Positions 26,077 through 34,456 of a stretch of DNA of 64,000 nt are shown piece after piece. Numbering within the stretch: the first letter of the stretch is position 1; the number at the start of each line of letters is the position of its first letter. Source of the stretch: Ornithinibacillus bavariensis (lineage in GTDB: Bacteria; Bacillota; Bacilli; Bacillales; Amphibacillaceae); assembly GCF_050433565.1 (NCBI RefSeq), contig NZ_JBNPWZ010000001.1:682001-746000 (forward strand), given 5' to 3'. The position numbers were made by a program, and so were the translations under genes. The notes under the pieces were generated by a model, which did not search any database, was not told where the DNA came from, and worked only from the letters and a program-made list of their open reading frames with translations.

Positions 26077-26682
26077 ATGGAAGATATTAAGACTATAGTG
26101 GAGAACTTGCACCTAGATAATCAATTATTAATTGATGAATTACCTAATATTGATTTATATATGGATCAAGTCATTCAAATTTTTGAGAGTAAGCTAGAGA
26201 AAACAAAGCGAAATGAGGATGACAAAGTATTAACCAAAACAATGATAAATAATTATGCAAAAGGTAAATTATTTTTTCCTATTGAAAATAAGAAGTATTC
26301 GAAAGAGCATATTATGCTGATTGGTTTAATCTATCAGCTAAAAGGTGCGCTCTCAATCAACGATATTAAAATAACCTTAGGTACATTAAATCAAAAAATC
26401 ATGGAAGAAAGTTTTCCGGTTGAGACAATATATAAAAGTTATTTAAAGCTGTCTGAGCGAAATGTAGACAGATTTTATGAGGATGTTGGAGAATGTTCAC
26501 AGGAAGTGTCGGAAGAAATTGGACATTTACAAGATAAAGATGAGGGCTATTTAGAACAGCTATTACTTATTGCTTCTCTCGTTAATATGAGTAATTTCTA
26601 CCGACGACTTGCAGAGAAACTTGTTGATAATTTAGATTCTGGTAGGGAAAAAGTAGAAAAGGCTAAGAAAAATAAGGATTAA
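26077..26682 (+). CDS. DUF1836 domain protein
   Basis: This 201-aa cytosolic protein has the DUF1836 pattern: LTKTMINNYAKGKLFFP with NKKYSKEHIMLIGLIYQLK (about 62-100), a MerR-like winged-helix arrangement. Members are presumed DNA-binding regulators of unknown target. The ATG follows GAGGT, and a TATAAT lies about 35 bp upstream. The C-terminal 30 residues are charged and helical. It stands alone between trhA (divergent) and the PilZ gene. The function is not established. Confidence 0.75.
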   Translation: MEDIKTIVENLHLDNQLLIDELPNIDLYMDQVIQIFESKLEKTKRNEDDKVLTKTMINNYAKGKLFFPIENKKYSKEHIMLIGLIYQLKGALSINDIKITLGTLNQKIMEESFPVETIYKSYLKLSERNVDRFYEDVGECSQEVSEEIGHLQDKDEGYLEQLLLIASLVNMSNFYRRLAEKLVDNLDSGREKVEKAKKNKD

Positions 26683-26841
26683 CATAGATGATAATTAAAA
26701 AATAGGTGTGAGCTAGAAATTTAGTTTACTAACCTATTCGTCTTCACTACATGCAAAGGTAGGAGTGCTGTCGATCATTATTGCTCTATTGGAGGATTCC
26801 TATTAGTATAGGGTTAAACGATAAGAAATGAGGGATTATTG

Positions 26842-27219
26842 ATGCGGTTCAAACGTGATGAAGCCTTTCGTTTTGAGTTTGGTGAGCCTTTACCGATTAT
26901 TTTTCAGGTTGATGAAATTAATGGAAAGAGAATGACATTATCTGATTGTAAGGCTAAAATGTTAGACCTGAGCTTGAAAGGGATGAAAATAGTTACATCT
27001 ATACCCCTTCCTGTTAATAGTCCCCAAGAAATTAAGGTAACCGTTCATTTCTTATTAAATAATCGGAACTATACGATTCAAGGTCAATTAGTATGGAAGA
27101 AACAACGATTTAAGGAATATATTTATGGTTTGAAATTTCTTGTTGGTCCTGATTTACTCGATTCTATTTTGGGTGATTTAAAGATTATTGGGAAGCAGAT
27201 GGCTCAATTAAAATCTTAA
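26842..27219 (+). CDS. PilZ domain protein, candidate c-di-GMP receptor
   Basis: This 125-aa PilZ-fold protein begins with arginine-rich RFKRDEAFRFEF and has the second motif DLSLKGMKI (about 44-52), fitting the D/NxSxxG half of the c-di-GMP site. The first half, RxxxR, is only loosely matched, so ligand binding is plausible but unproven. ATG at 26842 is preferred over the adjacent TTG at 26839 for spacing from GAGGG. Related short PilZ proteins in bacilli modulate motility or exopolysaccharide. A terminator follows. Confidence 0.75.
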   Translation: MRFKRDEAFRFEFGEPLPIIFQVDEINGKRMTLSDCKAKMLDLSLKGMKIVTSIPLPVNSPQEIKVTVHFLLNNRNYTIQGQLVWKKQRFKEYIYGLKFLVGPDLLDSILGDLKIIGKQMAQLKS

Positions 27220-27275
27220 GAATTTGCCAGTAGATAGTCCTTTATGCAGAATTGAAGAATAAAAGTAGTCTGTAC

Positions 27276-27309
27276 CACCAGTTTGATTAACGACTGGTGA
27301 ATTTTTTTA
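27276..27309 (+). terminator. Intrinsic terminator after the PilZ gene
   Basis: The arms CACCAGT and ACTGGTG around a 10-nt loop are followed by AATTTTTTT. Confidence 0.88.
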
Positions 27310-27439
27310 TTTAGTAGTGGACGAGTTCTTCTTTTTTCATATATAGTTAAATGTGCATATTTTGATCAATTGTCGATTATATTTATATAGACAAACTGTT
27401 GGAGCCATGAACTTAACTGGTTTCCGTTGGAGGGCAACT

Positions 27440-28048
27440 ATGCAAGAATGGATAACGAATATAATGGAACAGTATGGTTATACGGGGATATTTTTCATGA
27501 TGCTAGTAGAAAATGTATTTCCACCGATACCTTCAGAAATTGTGTTACCTTTCGGAGGTTTTTTAACAACAAAATCAGATTTAACTGCAATGGGAGTAAT
27601 TATTACTTCAACAAGTGGTTCGGTACTTGGCGCTATCATCCTATATGGAATTGGTCTACTAATTGATGTAGAACGATTAGAAACAATTGTTGATCGGTGG
27701 GGACATATTATCCGAATTAAAAAAGAAGATATTCGAAAGGCTGATCACTGGTTTGACAATTACGGGTATTGGACGGTTTTATTTTGTAGAATGATCCCAC
27801 TAGTACGTAGTTTGATTTCTATCCCTGCTGGAATGGCCAATATGAATTTTACACTTTTCCTATTGTTTACATTAATAGGTACATTAATTTGGAATGTAAT
27901 TCTCATTATGGTTGGCGTGGCATTAGGGGAAAATTGGGAACATATACTTTCGTTTATGGATATGTATTCATCGATCACCTATTTTCTGATTGGAATAGTA
28001 ATCATTATTCTAGGAATATTGTTTATTAGGAAAAGAATTCGTAAATAG
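27440..28048 (+). CDS. DedA/VTT-domain membrane protein
   Basis: This 202-aa DedA-family protein is likely to help recycle membrane lipids; some Firmicute members flip undecaprenyl phosphate or phospholipids. Key motifs are ENVFPPIPSEIVLPFGGF near residue 20 and FCRMIPLVRSLISIPAGMANM near 115, with the two conserved arginines. The ATG at 27440 follows GGAGGG; the ORF extends upstream to 27353 without a ribosome binding site. uppP begins 14 bp later, so the two are cotranscribed and both act on the undecaprenyl carrier cycle. Confidence 0.88.
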   Translation: MQEWITNIMEQYGYTGIFFMMLVENVFPPIPSEIVLPFGGFLTTKSDLTAMGVIITSTSGSVLGAIILYGIGLLIDVERLETIVDRWGHIIRIKKEDIRKADHWFDNYGYWTVLFCRMIPLVRSLISIPAGMANMNFTLFLLFTLIGTLIWNVILIMVGVALGENWEHILSFMDMYSSITYFLIGIVIIILGILFIRKRIRK

Positions 28049-28062
28049 ATTGGGGAAGACAA

Positions 28063-28896
28063 ATGGATATTTTTGAAATTATAAAAGCAGTTATATTAGG
28101 ATTGGTTGAGGGATTAACAGAGTTTGCGCCTGTATCCTCAACTGGACATATGATTATTGTGGATGATATGTGGTTAAAATCACAGGAGTTTCTAGGGAAA
28201 TATACCGCAAATACATTTAAAGTTGTAATTCAGCTTGGATCGATTCTGGCTGTAGTAGTAGTATTTTGGAAGCGATTTGTTGATTTGCTGGGACTTAATC
28301 GGATAGGGAAAAAACATGTAGATTCACCACAACAAAGACTAAAGCTATCACAAGTAATTGTGGGACTTATTCCAGCAGGTGTTTTTGGATTTCTGTTTGA
28401 GGATTTCATTGACGAGCATTTGTTTTCTACAGAGACTGTACTAATAGGTTTACTTCTTGGAGCGGTCCTTATGATTGTGGCTGACCGCTATGCCCAAAAG
28501 GATCCAGCCGCTAAAACGGTTGATCAAATTACTTATCGCCAGGCATTGAGTGTAGGTCTTATCCAATGTTTCTCCTTATGGCCAGGCTTCTCCCGTTCTG
28601 GTGCAACTATTTCAGGGGGAGTATTAATGGGAATGAGCCACCGGGCAGCAGCTGATTTTACATTTATCATGGCTGTACCGATCATGGCAGGTGCTAGTCT
28701 CCTATCTCTTATTAAAAACTGGGAATATTTTTCTATCGATGCATTACCATTTTTTATTGCTGGATTTATTAGTGCATTTATCTTTGCACTAATTTCCATT
28801 AAATTTTTCTTAAAGCTGATTGATCGTATAAAACTAGTACCGTTCGCAATTTATCGCATTGTATTAGTGATCATTATTTATATAATTTTCTTTTAA
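28063..28896 (+). CDS. uppP: Undecaprenyl-diphosphatase
   Basis: This enzyme dephosphorylates undecaprenyl diphosphate to the monophosphate carrier lipid used in cell-wall synthesis, and confers bacitracin tolerance when abundant. The 277-aa membrane protein has both conserved motifs: EGLTEFAPVSSTGHMI (about 16-31) and the phosphatase signature WPGFSRSGATISGG (about 172-185). Length and order match BacA/UppP. It is cotranscribed with the DedA-type gene 14 bp upstream. A strong terminator follows. Confidence 0.95.
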   Translation: MDIFEIIKAVILGLVEGLTEFAPVSSTGHMIIVDDMWLKSQEFLGKYTANTFKVVIQLGSILAVVVVFWKRFVDLLGLNRIGKKHVDSPQQRLKLSQVIVGLIPAGVFGFLFEDFIDEHLFSTETVLIGLLLGAVLMIVADRYAQKDPAAKTVDQITYRQALSVGLIQCFSLWPGFSRSGATISGGVLMGMSHRAAADFTFIMAVPIMAGASLLSLIKNWEYFSIDALPFFIAGFISAFIFALISIKFFLKLIDRIKLVPFAIYRIVLVIIIYIIFF

Positions 28897-28902
28897 TGGA
28901 AA

Positions 28903-28941
28903 GGACCATGTAAGCTTATTAAAGGTACATGGTCTATTTTT
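28903..28941 (+). terminator. Intrinsic terminator after uppP
   Basis: The arms GACCATGTA and TACATGGTC around a 13-nt loop are followed by TATTTTT. Confidence 0.88.
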
Positions 28942-29013
28942 GTGTGGTCTGTACAGGACTTTTGTTGAGGTATATTTGGTGGTACCTCGGTAGTGTCTAA
29001 ATAACTAGAAATA

Positions 29014-29048
29014 GGGACAGTTCTACTAGAAGGGGCTGTCCTTTTTTA
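29014..29048 (+). terminator. Second terminator before cwlO
   Basis: The arms GGACAG and CTGTCC around about 15 nt are followed by TTTTTTA. It lies 73 bp after the uppP terminator with no ORF between; a GAGGTA/TACCTC hairpin also lies there. The remaining 29049-29258 is the AT-rich leader of the endopeptidase gene. Confidence 0.75.
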
Positions 29049-29258
29049 TGTTCTCCCTATTATTCTAGGGCTAAAGTTGTAGTAAATATTAGTAGTTGGT
29101 ACTATATATTGAAATACTTTTGTAACACAACAATAATAATTGTGAAACCTATGGATGCTATACTTTTACTTAATTGATTAATAGATTTAATAAAGTTACA
29201 TAGAAAATAAAATAAATTAGTAGATTCGTAGAAAGTCTGGAAAGCGGGGAAAAGAAAC

Positions 29259-30461
29259 GTGAAGAAGTCTTTCGTAACAATAGCTACAGTAGCAGTAGTA
29301 GGTATTTCAAGCCATTTTGCTATCGGTACAGCACATGCAGAAACAATTAATAATTTACAAAATAAGCAAGCACAGATTCAAAATGAACGTTCATCTATTA
29401 AAGCAAAACTATCAGAAGCAGAAGGACAAATAGCAGATGTTTTAATGGATTTAAAAGAATTAAACGAAGAAATTAAACAAGTTGAACAGGCTTTAAAAGC
29501 GAATCAAAAAATGATAGATGATACAAACAAAGATATCGATACAAAAAAGAAAGAGATCGCTGATCTTCAAGATGAGATAAATAAGCGATATGATATTTTA
29601 AGTAATAGAATGATGAATTACCAAAAAAGTGGCGGGAATATTGGTTTCCTTGATGTAATCTTTGGTTCAAATAGCTTTACTGATTTCATTAGTCGAGTAA
29701 CTGCTGTTAATAAAATTACTTCATCTGATGCTGATTTAGTAAATCAGCTTGAAGAAGATAAACAAACGGTAACTGCAAAGCTTGATGAACTATCCGAATT
29801 ACAAACTGAATTAAAAGGCATGCAAGAAACTATTCTTGTACAAAAAGAAGAAAATGATGCGAAGAAAAAAGAATTAAAACAAAAACAAGACACCTTACAG
29901 GCTAAAATCTCTGATTTAAAGATTGAAGAAAGCTCATTAGCTTCTATTGAAAGTGAAGTTAACCGTCAACTAGCAGCAAATCGTGCAGCTTCTAATCCTG
30001 TAGCTTCCACTAGTTCTAGTAGCTCGAAGTCATCAGGATCCAGTTCACTTACTCAGTTAAGTAGTGGAGCAAGTGTAACAAAAGCTGGTAGTAACGCTGC
30101 TCAAATTGCAATCAATGCAGGATACCCTCATTTAGGGACTCCATATGTATGGGCAGGAAAAGGACCAGGTGGATTTGATTGTTCTGGTTTTGTATCTTGG
30201 GCATATAGACAGGCTGGAATTTCCTTGCCATCTAGTACAGCAGCAATGCAAAATTCAGGAACAAAAGTTTCTTATAGCGATATAAGACCTGGTGATTTAG
30301 TATTTTTCAATACGTACAAAACGAATGGACATGTTGGAATTTATGTTGGAAATGGTAAATTCATCGGTGCTCAAAACTCAACTGGCTTAGCCGTTGCAGA
30401 TATGACTTCTGGTTATTGGAAAAATCATTTCAGTGGACACGTTAGACGTGTTGTAAAATAA
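29259..30461 (+). CDS. CwlO-like NlpC/P60 D,L-endopeptidase
   Basis: This secreted 400-aa peptidoglycan hydrolase cleaves stem peptides (gamma-D-Glu to diaminopimelate type). A Sec signal peptide ends at AHA (27). Two long coiled-coil stretches follow (about 30-115 and 155-245), then a Ser-rich linker (250-265). The NlpC/P60 domain has Cys308 in FDCSGFVSWAY and His358 in NGHVGIYVG. The layout matches B. subtilis CwlO, whose coiled coils couple it to FtsEX. The start is GTG with GGGGAAAAG upstream. A WalR-box was looked for and not convincingly found. Confidence 0.9.
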   Translation: MKKSFVTIATVAVVGISSHFAIGTAHAETINNLQNKQAQIQNERSSIKAKLSEAEGQIADVLMDLKELNEEIKQVEQALKANQKMIDDTNKDIDTKKKEIADLQDEINKRYDILSNRMMNYQKSGGNIGFLDVIFGSNSFTDFISRVTAVNKITSSDADLVNQLEEDKQTVTAKLDELSELQTELKGMQETILVQKEENDAKKKELKQKQDTLQAKISDLKIEESSLASIESEVNRQLAANRAASNPVASTSSSSSKSSGSSSLTQLSSGASVTKAGSNAAQIAINAGYPHLGTPYVWAGKGPGGFDCSGFVSWAYRQAGISLPSSTAAMQNSGTKVSYSDIRPGDLVFFNTYKTNGHVGIYVGNGKFIGAQNSTGLAVADMTSGYWKNHFSGHVRRVVK

Positions 30462-30475
30462 TCACATTTGAAAAT

Positions 30476-30511
30476 AAAGACAGCTATTTCGTAAGAATAG
30501 CTGTCTTTTCT
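30476..30511 (+). terminator. Intrinsic terminator after the endopeptidase gene
   Basis: The arms AAAGACAGCTATT and AATAGCTGTCTTT are nearly perfect, with a 7-nt loop and a short T tract. Confidence 0.9.
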
Positions 30512-30599
30512 AATGTTATTTAAAAATGGATTTTTAGTAGGGATGTAAGCATTTATGACTCATCTTCTTTGATATTTATGATTCAAAAAATTTTGTAGA

Positions 30600-30848
30600 C
30601 TGATTTTATGAGATAGAATATAATCATAATAGGGAGGTAGGTGATTCTGATGGGAAGGCAATCAAAAATGTAATAAGTATTAAAATAGATGGTTCTGTTT
30701 TCCTATGGAGTGAATCATCTACAATATGGACGGAATATTAAATAATTTAGTTTCTAAAAAATCAGGAGGTGAAGTGAGGTTGTTCCACTAGAGGTAGATC
30801 CAGTTGCTCTTTATTGAGAGAAGATCTATAGGAGCATCCTCTTCCTAA
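30600..30848 (+). other. Structured leader region of the CNNM/CorC gene
   Basis: The gap 30512-30848 contains GATAGAATATAATCATAATAG (possible -10), an isolated 7-codon ORF at 30650-30673 with GGGAGG upstream, and a nested-hairpin segment (about 30765-30840). The last has arms TAGATC/GATCTA enclosing CTCT/GAGAG, next to AGTG/CCACT. The ribosome binding site AGGAG of the CNNM gene lies at its 3' end. It does not match the M-box consensus I know. It could be an uncharacterised leader, perhaps metal responsive given the gene it precedes. Confidence 0.4.
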
Positions 30849-32132
30849 TTGGATATAGTTAACTTACTTTGGGTTGCTGCATTGATTCTCTTAACCGCAT
30901 TCTTTGTAGCAACCGAATTCGCTATTGTTAAGGTCCGTTCTAGCCGAATTGACCAATTAATTGAAGAAGGTAATACGAAAGCGGTTAGTTTGAAAAAGAT
31001 TGATGACAATCTTGATACGTTTATAAATGCATGTCAAATAGGTATTACAATAACAGCATTGGGACTTGGTTGGTTAGGGAAGAGCTCTATTGAGACGGCC
31101 TTCCAGACTGTTTTTACAAAATTGGAATGGACGAATGCTACTACTAGTGTATTATCATTTCTAATTGCCTTTTTCATTATTCTAGTATTACGAGTAGTTA
31201 TTGGTGAATTGGTGCCGAAATATATAGCTACTCAGAAAGCAGAAGTAATGGCATTAAATCTGGCAAAGCCATTGTTATTTCTTCGTGTTATTTTGTATCC
31301 AATTTCATTTCTTTTGAATGGTATAGTGAAATTTATTGTCCGTATTTTTGGCATTAAGGTAGTACAAGAAAATGACAATGCACATTCAGAGGAAGAGCTT
31401 CGACTAATTCTCTCTGAGAGCTATAAAAATGGCGAAATTAATAAAGCAGAAATGATGTATGTGAATAATATTTTTGAATTCGACGAGAGAGTAGCTCGAG
31501 AGATTATGGTTCCACGTACAGAAATGGTTTGCTTTTTTAAAGAAGATAGTTATGAAACAAATATTAATGTAATTCGTGAAGGACAATATACTAGGTACCC
31601 TGTAGCTGATGGTGATAAAGATCATATTATTGGTCTAGTTAATATTAAGGAATTATTTACAGGTCACATAACAAGTGAAAAGGAATCCATTGAATCTCAT
31701 ATTAGACCAATTCTTCATGTGTCAGAATCAACACCAATTAAACAAGTACTACTTCGAATGCAAAAGGACCGTATTCATATGGCTATTGTGGTGGATGAAT
31801 ATGGTGGAACAGCAGGGTTAATTACCGTTGAAGATATCCTCGAAGAGATTGTTGGAGAGATACGAGACGAGTTTGATGCTCATGAGACACCGATGATTGA
31901 GGAAATGGAAGATGGGACTATTTTAGTTGATGGAAAATTATTACTATATGAACTAAATGAATACCTTGGCATTAATCTAGATGAAGAAGAAGTGGATACA
32001 ATTGCTGGTTGGATAATAAATCACAATGTGGAAGCTAAAAAGGGAACAGCTGTTGAACAGGATGGCTACCAATTTATCGTAGAAGAAAATGATGGCTACC
32101 AAATTAAGAAAATAAGAATTATTAGATTGTAA
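30849..32132 (+). CDS. CNNM/HlyC-CorC family protein
   Basis: This 427-aa protein has an N-terminal CNNM (DUF21) membrane domain with about four helices and ATEFAIVKVRSSRI at 18-31. A CBS-domain pair follows (about 210-330, MVPRTEM and VVDEYGGTAGLITVEDILEE), then a C-terminal CorC_HlyC domain (about 345-425). Homologues act in magnesium efflux or divalent-cation homeostasis. The start is TTG, with AGGAG about 14 nt upstream, a long spacing; the N-terminus MDIVNLLWVA fits the family. Its leader may be regulatory. Confidence 0.88.
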   Translation: MDIVNLLWVAALILLTAFFVATEFAIVKVRSSRIDQLIEEGNTKAVSLKKIDDNLDTFINACQIGITITALGLGWLGKSSIETAFQTVFTKLEWTNATTSVLSFLIAFFIILVLRVVIGELVPKYIATQKAEVMALNLAKPLLFLRVILYPISFLLNGIVKFIVRIFGIKVVQENDNAHSEEELRLILSESYKNGEINKAEMMYVNNIFEFDERVAREIMVPRTEMVCFFKEDSYETNINVIREGQYTRYPVADGDKDHIIGLVNIKELFTGHITSEKESIESHIRPILHVSESTPIKQVLLRMQKDRIHMAIVVDEYGGTAGLITVEDILEEIVGEIRDEFDAHETPMIEEMEDGTILVDGKLLLYELNEYLGINLDEEEVDTIAGWIINHNVEAKKGTAVEQDGYQFIVEENDGYQIKKIRIIRL

Positions 32133-32138
32133 TGTGTT

Positions 32139-32174
32139 AGAAGATGGTCATGTAAGTGACTATCTTCTTTTTTG
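32139..32174 (+). terminator. Intrinsic terminator after the CNNM gene
   Basis: The arms AGAAGATGGTCA and TGACTATCTTCT (one G-U pair) around a 6-nt loop are followed by TTTTT. Confidence 0.9.
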
Positions 32175-32297
32175 CATTTAAAGAAAATAAATCAAAAAAT
32201 TACTTGAAACCTATTTAAACTGATCATCGTAAAAAACATTAAGACATGTTATAATAAATCCAATTATCACACTTTTATCAAAATTAGGAGGATATAG

Positions 32298-33239
32298 ATG
32301 GAAAACATAAACTTAGCAAAGGATTCATTAAATCGTGTAATTTATGGAAAAGAAGATGTTGTAGACTTAATGTTTATTGCGTTATTTGCTGGTGGACATG
32401 TATTACTAGAAAGTGTTCCAGGTACAGGAAAAACAAAATTGGCAAAGAGCTTTGCCAAGGTGATGGATGGAAAGTTTAGTCGCGTTCAATTCACTCCTGA
32501 CGTTTTGCCTAGTGATGTTACGGGAATTCGTTTCTTTAATCCAAAAACACAGGAATTCGAACTTCGTGTTGGCCCAGTTGTTTCGAATGTTTTATTGGCT
32601 GATGAAATTAATCGGGCAACGCCAAAGACACAATCAAGTTTACTGGAGGTAATGGAGGAATACCAGTCAACGATTGACGGTGAAACAATAAAGGTAGAAG
32701 CACCATTTGTTGTGATAGCTACTCAAAATCCAGTTGAAAGTAATTACGGAACATTTCCACTACCAGAGGCACAGTTGGATCGTTTTCTATTTAAAGTAGA
32801 TATTGGATATCCTTCTAAAGAGGAAGAGAGACAAATTTTAACTACTTATCGAACAAGAGATCCATACAAGGATATTCAACCAGTATTATCCTTAGAAGAA
32901 ATTCGCTCTATCCAACAGCAAATTAAGGATGTTACCATTTCTGAAGTTGTTTATGATTATTTATTAGATTTAGTTCATGCTTCTAGAGATCATGAAGAAG
33001 TAGAACTTGGAATAAGTCCACGAGGAATGCTTGCACTAATGCGTGCTTCTCAGGCTAAGGCATTTTTAGATGGTAGAGAATATGTAACACCAAATGATAT
33101 TAAGAAATTAACTCCGTATGTGTTTGGTCATCGTTTGATACTAACAATGGAGGGTGCTATTAAAAAGACAGCAAATCAAATCGTAAGTGAAATTCTCGAA
33201 GCGGTTTCTGTACCTGTAGAAGAAGGAGCAGTAAACTAA
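32298..33239 (+). CDS. MoxR-family AAA+ ATPase
   Basis: This 313-aa AAA+ chaperone-like ATPase has Walker A VPGTGKTKLA (about 39-48), Walker B LLADEINRATPKTQSSLLE (about 100-118), sensor 1 ATQNP near 137 and the arginine-rich SPRGMLALMRA near 235. MoxR proteins act with a DUF58 partner, often in assembly or insertion of cofactors into envelope-linked complexes. It corresponds to YeaC of B. subtilis. It opens a four-gene operon and its stop overlaps the DUF58 start by 1 bp. Confidence 0.92.
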   Translation: MENINLAKDSLNRVIYGKEDVVDLMFIALFAGGHVLLESVPGTGKTKLAKSFAKVMDGKFSRVQFTPDVLPSDVTGIRFFNPKTQEFELRVGPVVSNVLLADEINRATPKTQSSLLEVMEEYQSTIDGETIKVEAPFVVIATQNPVESNYGTFPLPEAQLDRFLFKVDIGYPSKEEERQILTTYRTRDPYKDIQPVLSLEEIRSIQQQIKDVTISEVVYDYLLDLVHASRDHEEVELGISPRGMLALMRASQAKAFLDGREYVTPNDIKKLTPYVFGHRLILTMEGAIKKTANQIVSEILEAVSVPVEEGAVN

Positions 33240-34456
33240 TGAGTTGGCGAAAGGAAGTTGGCACGGATGATTCAAGGAGTTTTGATTATATTCTTTTAGC
33301 TTTAGTCGTATTTTTTATCATTGGTGTCATTTTTAAGTCAGCAATTGTATTTATTGCTGTTGGTATCTTTGCTGCATATCTAATTGCCTACAAAATCTAT
33401 GACAAGAGCTTAGAGAAAAGTCTTCATTTAAAGAATGAACGGAATACAATTAAACTATTTCCTGGTGAAGAAACAACATTTCGCTTCGAAATCCAAAATC
33501 GATCGATATTTGCACATATTAATGGTGAGTTTAGTTTTAATCTTGGTGCAGCAATGAAGGCATATACGATTGTAAAAAGTGAAAAGGATTATTGGAAGGA
33601 TATCAAGCTTCCATTATCTGTTATCCAAAAGAAGAAGACCTTAGTTGAATTTCCGGTAATTGCAGAACAACGTGGAGTGGCTAGAATAAGAAATATTTCT
33701 TTTTATTTTCCGCACTTACTCAATTTTAATATGGTTCGCTTACGATACACTAATTTTCATCGTACGGAATTCATAGTTTATCCGAAATTGTTACCCGTTC
33801 ATGGGATTCATGCGGTATTTCATATGATGCCTGGGGAAAGTAGGTTAAATTACTCGCCATTTGAAGATGCGCAAAGTCCTTTAGGTACTAGAGACTATAG
33901 CTACAGTGATCCTTTTCATAAGATTAACTGGAAGGCAAGTGTAAAAACACAAAAGCTTCAAACGAATATCTATGAGAAAGTAGTAGATCGCTCATTTATT
34001 TTTATTATTAACTTAGGCACACAAAACAATAAAAATATGGTGAGCTTTAATCAAAATCTGGAAAATCTATTATCTTATACGGCTTATTTAAGTGAGTATG
34101 CGACTAAAATGCGTATCCCATTTGAGATTTTTATTAATGCTCGAAAACCTGGGAAGGAGAAATACATTCATCTTCATGAAGGTGAAGGAAAAAACCATTA
34201 TATGCATGCTCTTGAAATGCTGGCAAGGGTACATAAGCAATCACCCATCTTACCATTTAATAAAATGCTATACCAAATTGGAAAGCAATTAATCCAGCCA
34301 AAGACGATTATTTTCATTGGGGATATACCAAATGGAGCTTTGGAGATGATCCATTCGTGGAAACAGGTGCAAAATAGTGTCTATCATATCATGGAAGGGG
34401 ATAATGGTGCCTTTGTACGGCCAATGAAGAGGGGGACAATTAAGAATGCAACATAA
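33239..34456 (+). CDS. DUF58 protein (YeaD-like)
   Basis: This 405-aa protein has two N-terminal transmembrane helices (about 17-60), a beta-rich middle and the DUF58 core DAQSPLGTRDYSYSDPFHKI with NWKASVKTQKL near 220-245. A von Willebrand-like C-terminal part begins with FIFIINLGT. The ATG overlaps the MoxR stop (TAATG), so translation is coupled. DUF58 proteins are the regular partner of MoxR ATPases. The precise process served is unknown. The next gene overlaps by 11 bp. Confidence 0.88.
   Translation: MSWRKEVGTDDSRSFDYILLALVVFFIIGVIFKSAIVFIAVGIFAAYLIAYKIYDKSLEKSLHLKNERNTIKLFPGEETTFRFEIQNRSIFAHINGEFSFNLGAAMKAYTIVKSEKDYWKDIKLPLSVIQKKKTLVEFPVIAEQRGVARIRNISFYFPHLLNFNMVRLRYTNFHRTEFIVYPKLLPVHGIHAVFHMMPGESRLNYSPFEDAQSPLGTRDYSYSDPFHKINWKASVKTQKLQTNIYEKVVDRSFIFIINLGTQNNKNMVSFNQNLENLLSYTAYLSEYATKMRIPFEIFINARKPGKEKYIHLHEGEGKNHYMHALEMLARVHKQSPILPFNKMLYQIGKQLIQPKTIIFIGDIPNGALEMIHSWKQVQNSVYHIMEGDNGAFVRPMKRGTIKNAT

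Noticed and set aside
28975..29048. GGTGGTACC near 28980 looked like a T-box core followed by a terminator
   Set aside because: There is no stem I or specifier region; the uppP terminator lies only 40 bp upstream.
29049..29258. WalR box upstream of the CwlO-like gene
   Set aside because: TGTAAC and TGTGAA elements occur but not as direct repeats with 5-bp spacing.
30650..30673. 7-codon frame MGRQSKM as a leader peptide
   Set aside because: It has a good ribosome binding site but no regulatory codons or coupled structure that can be argued; kept only as part of the leader description.
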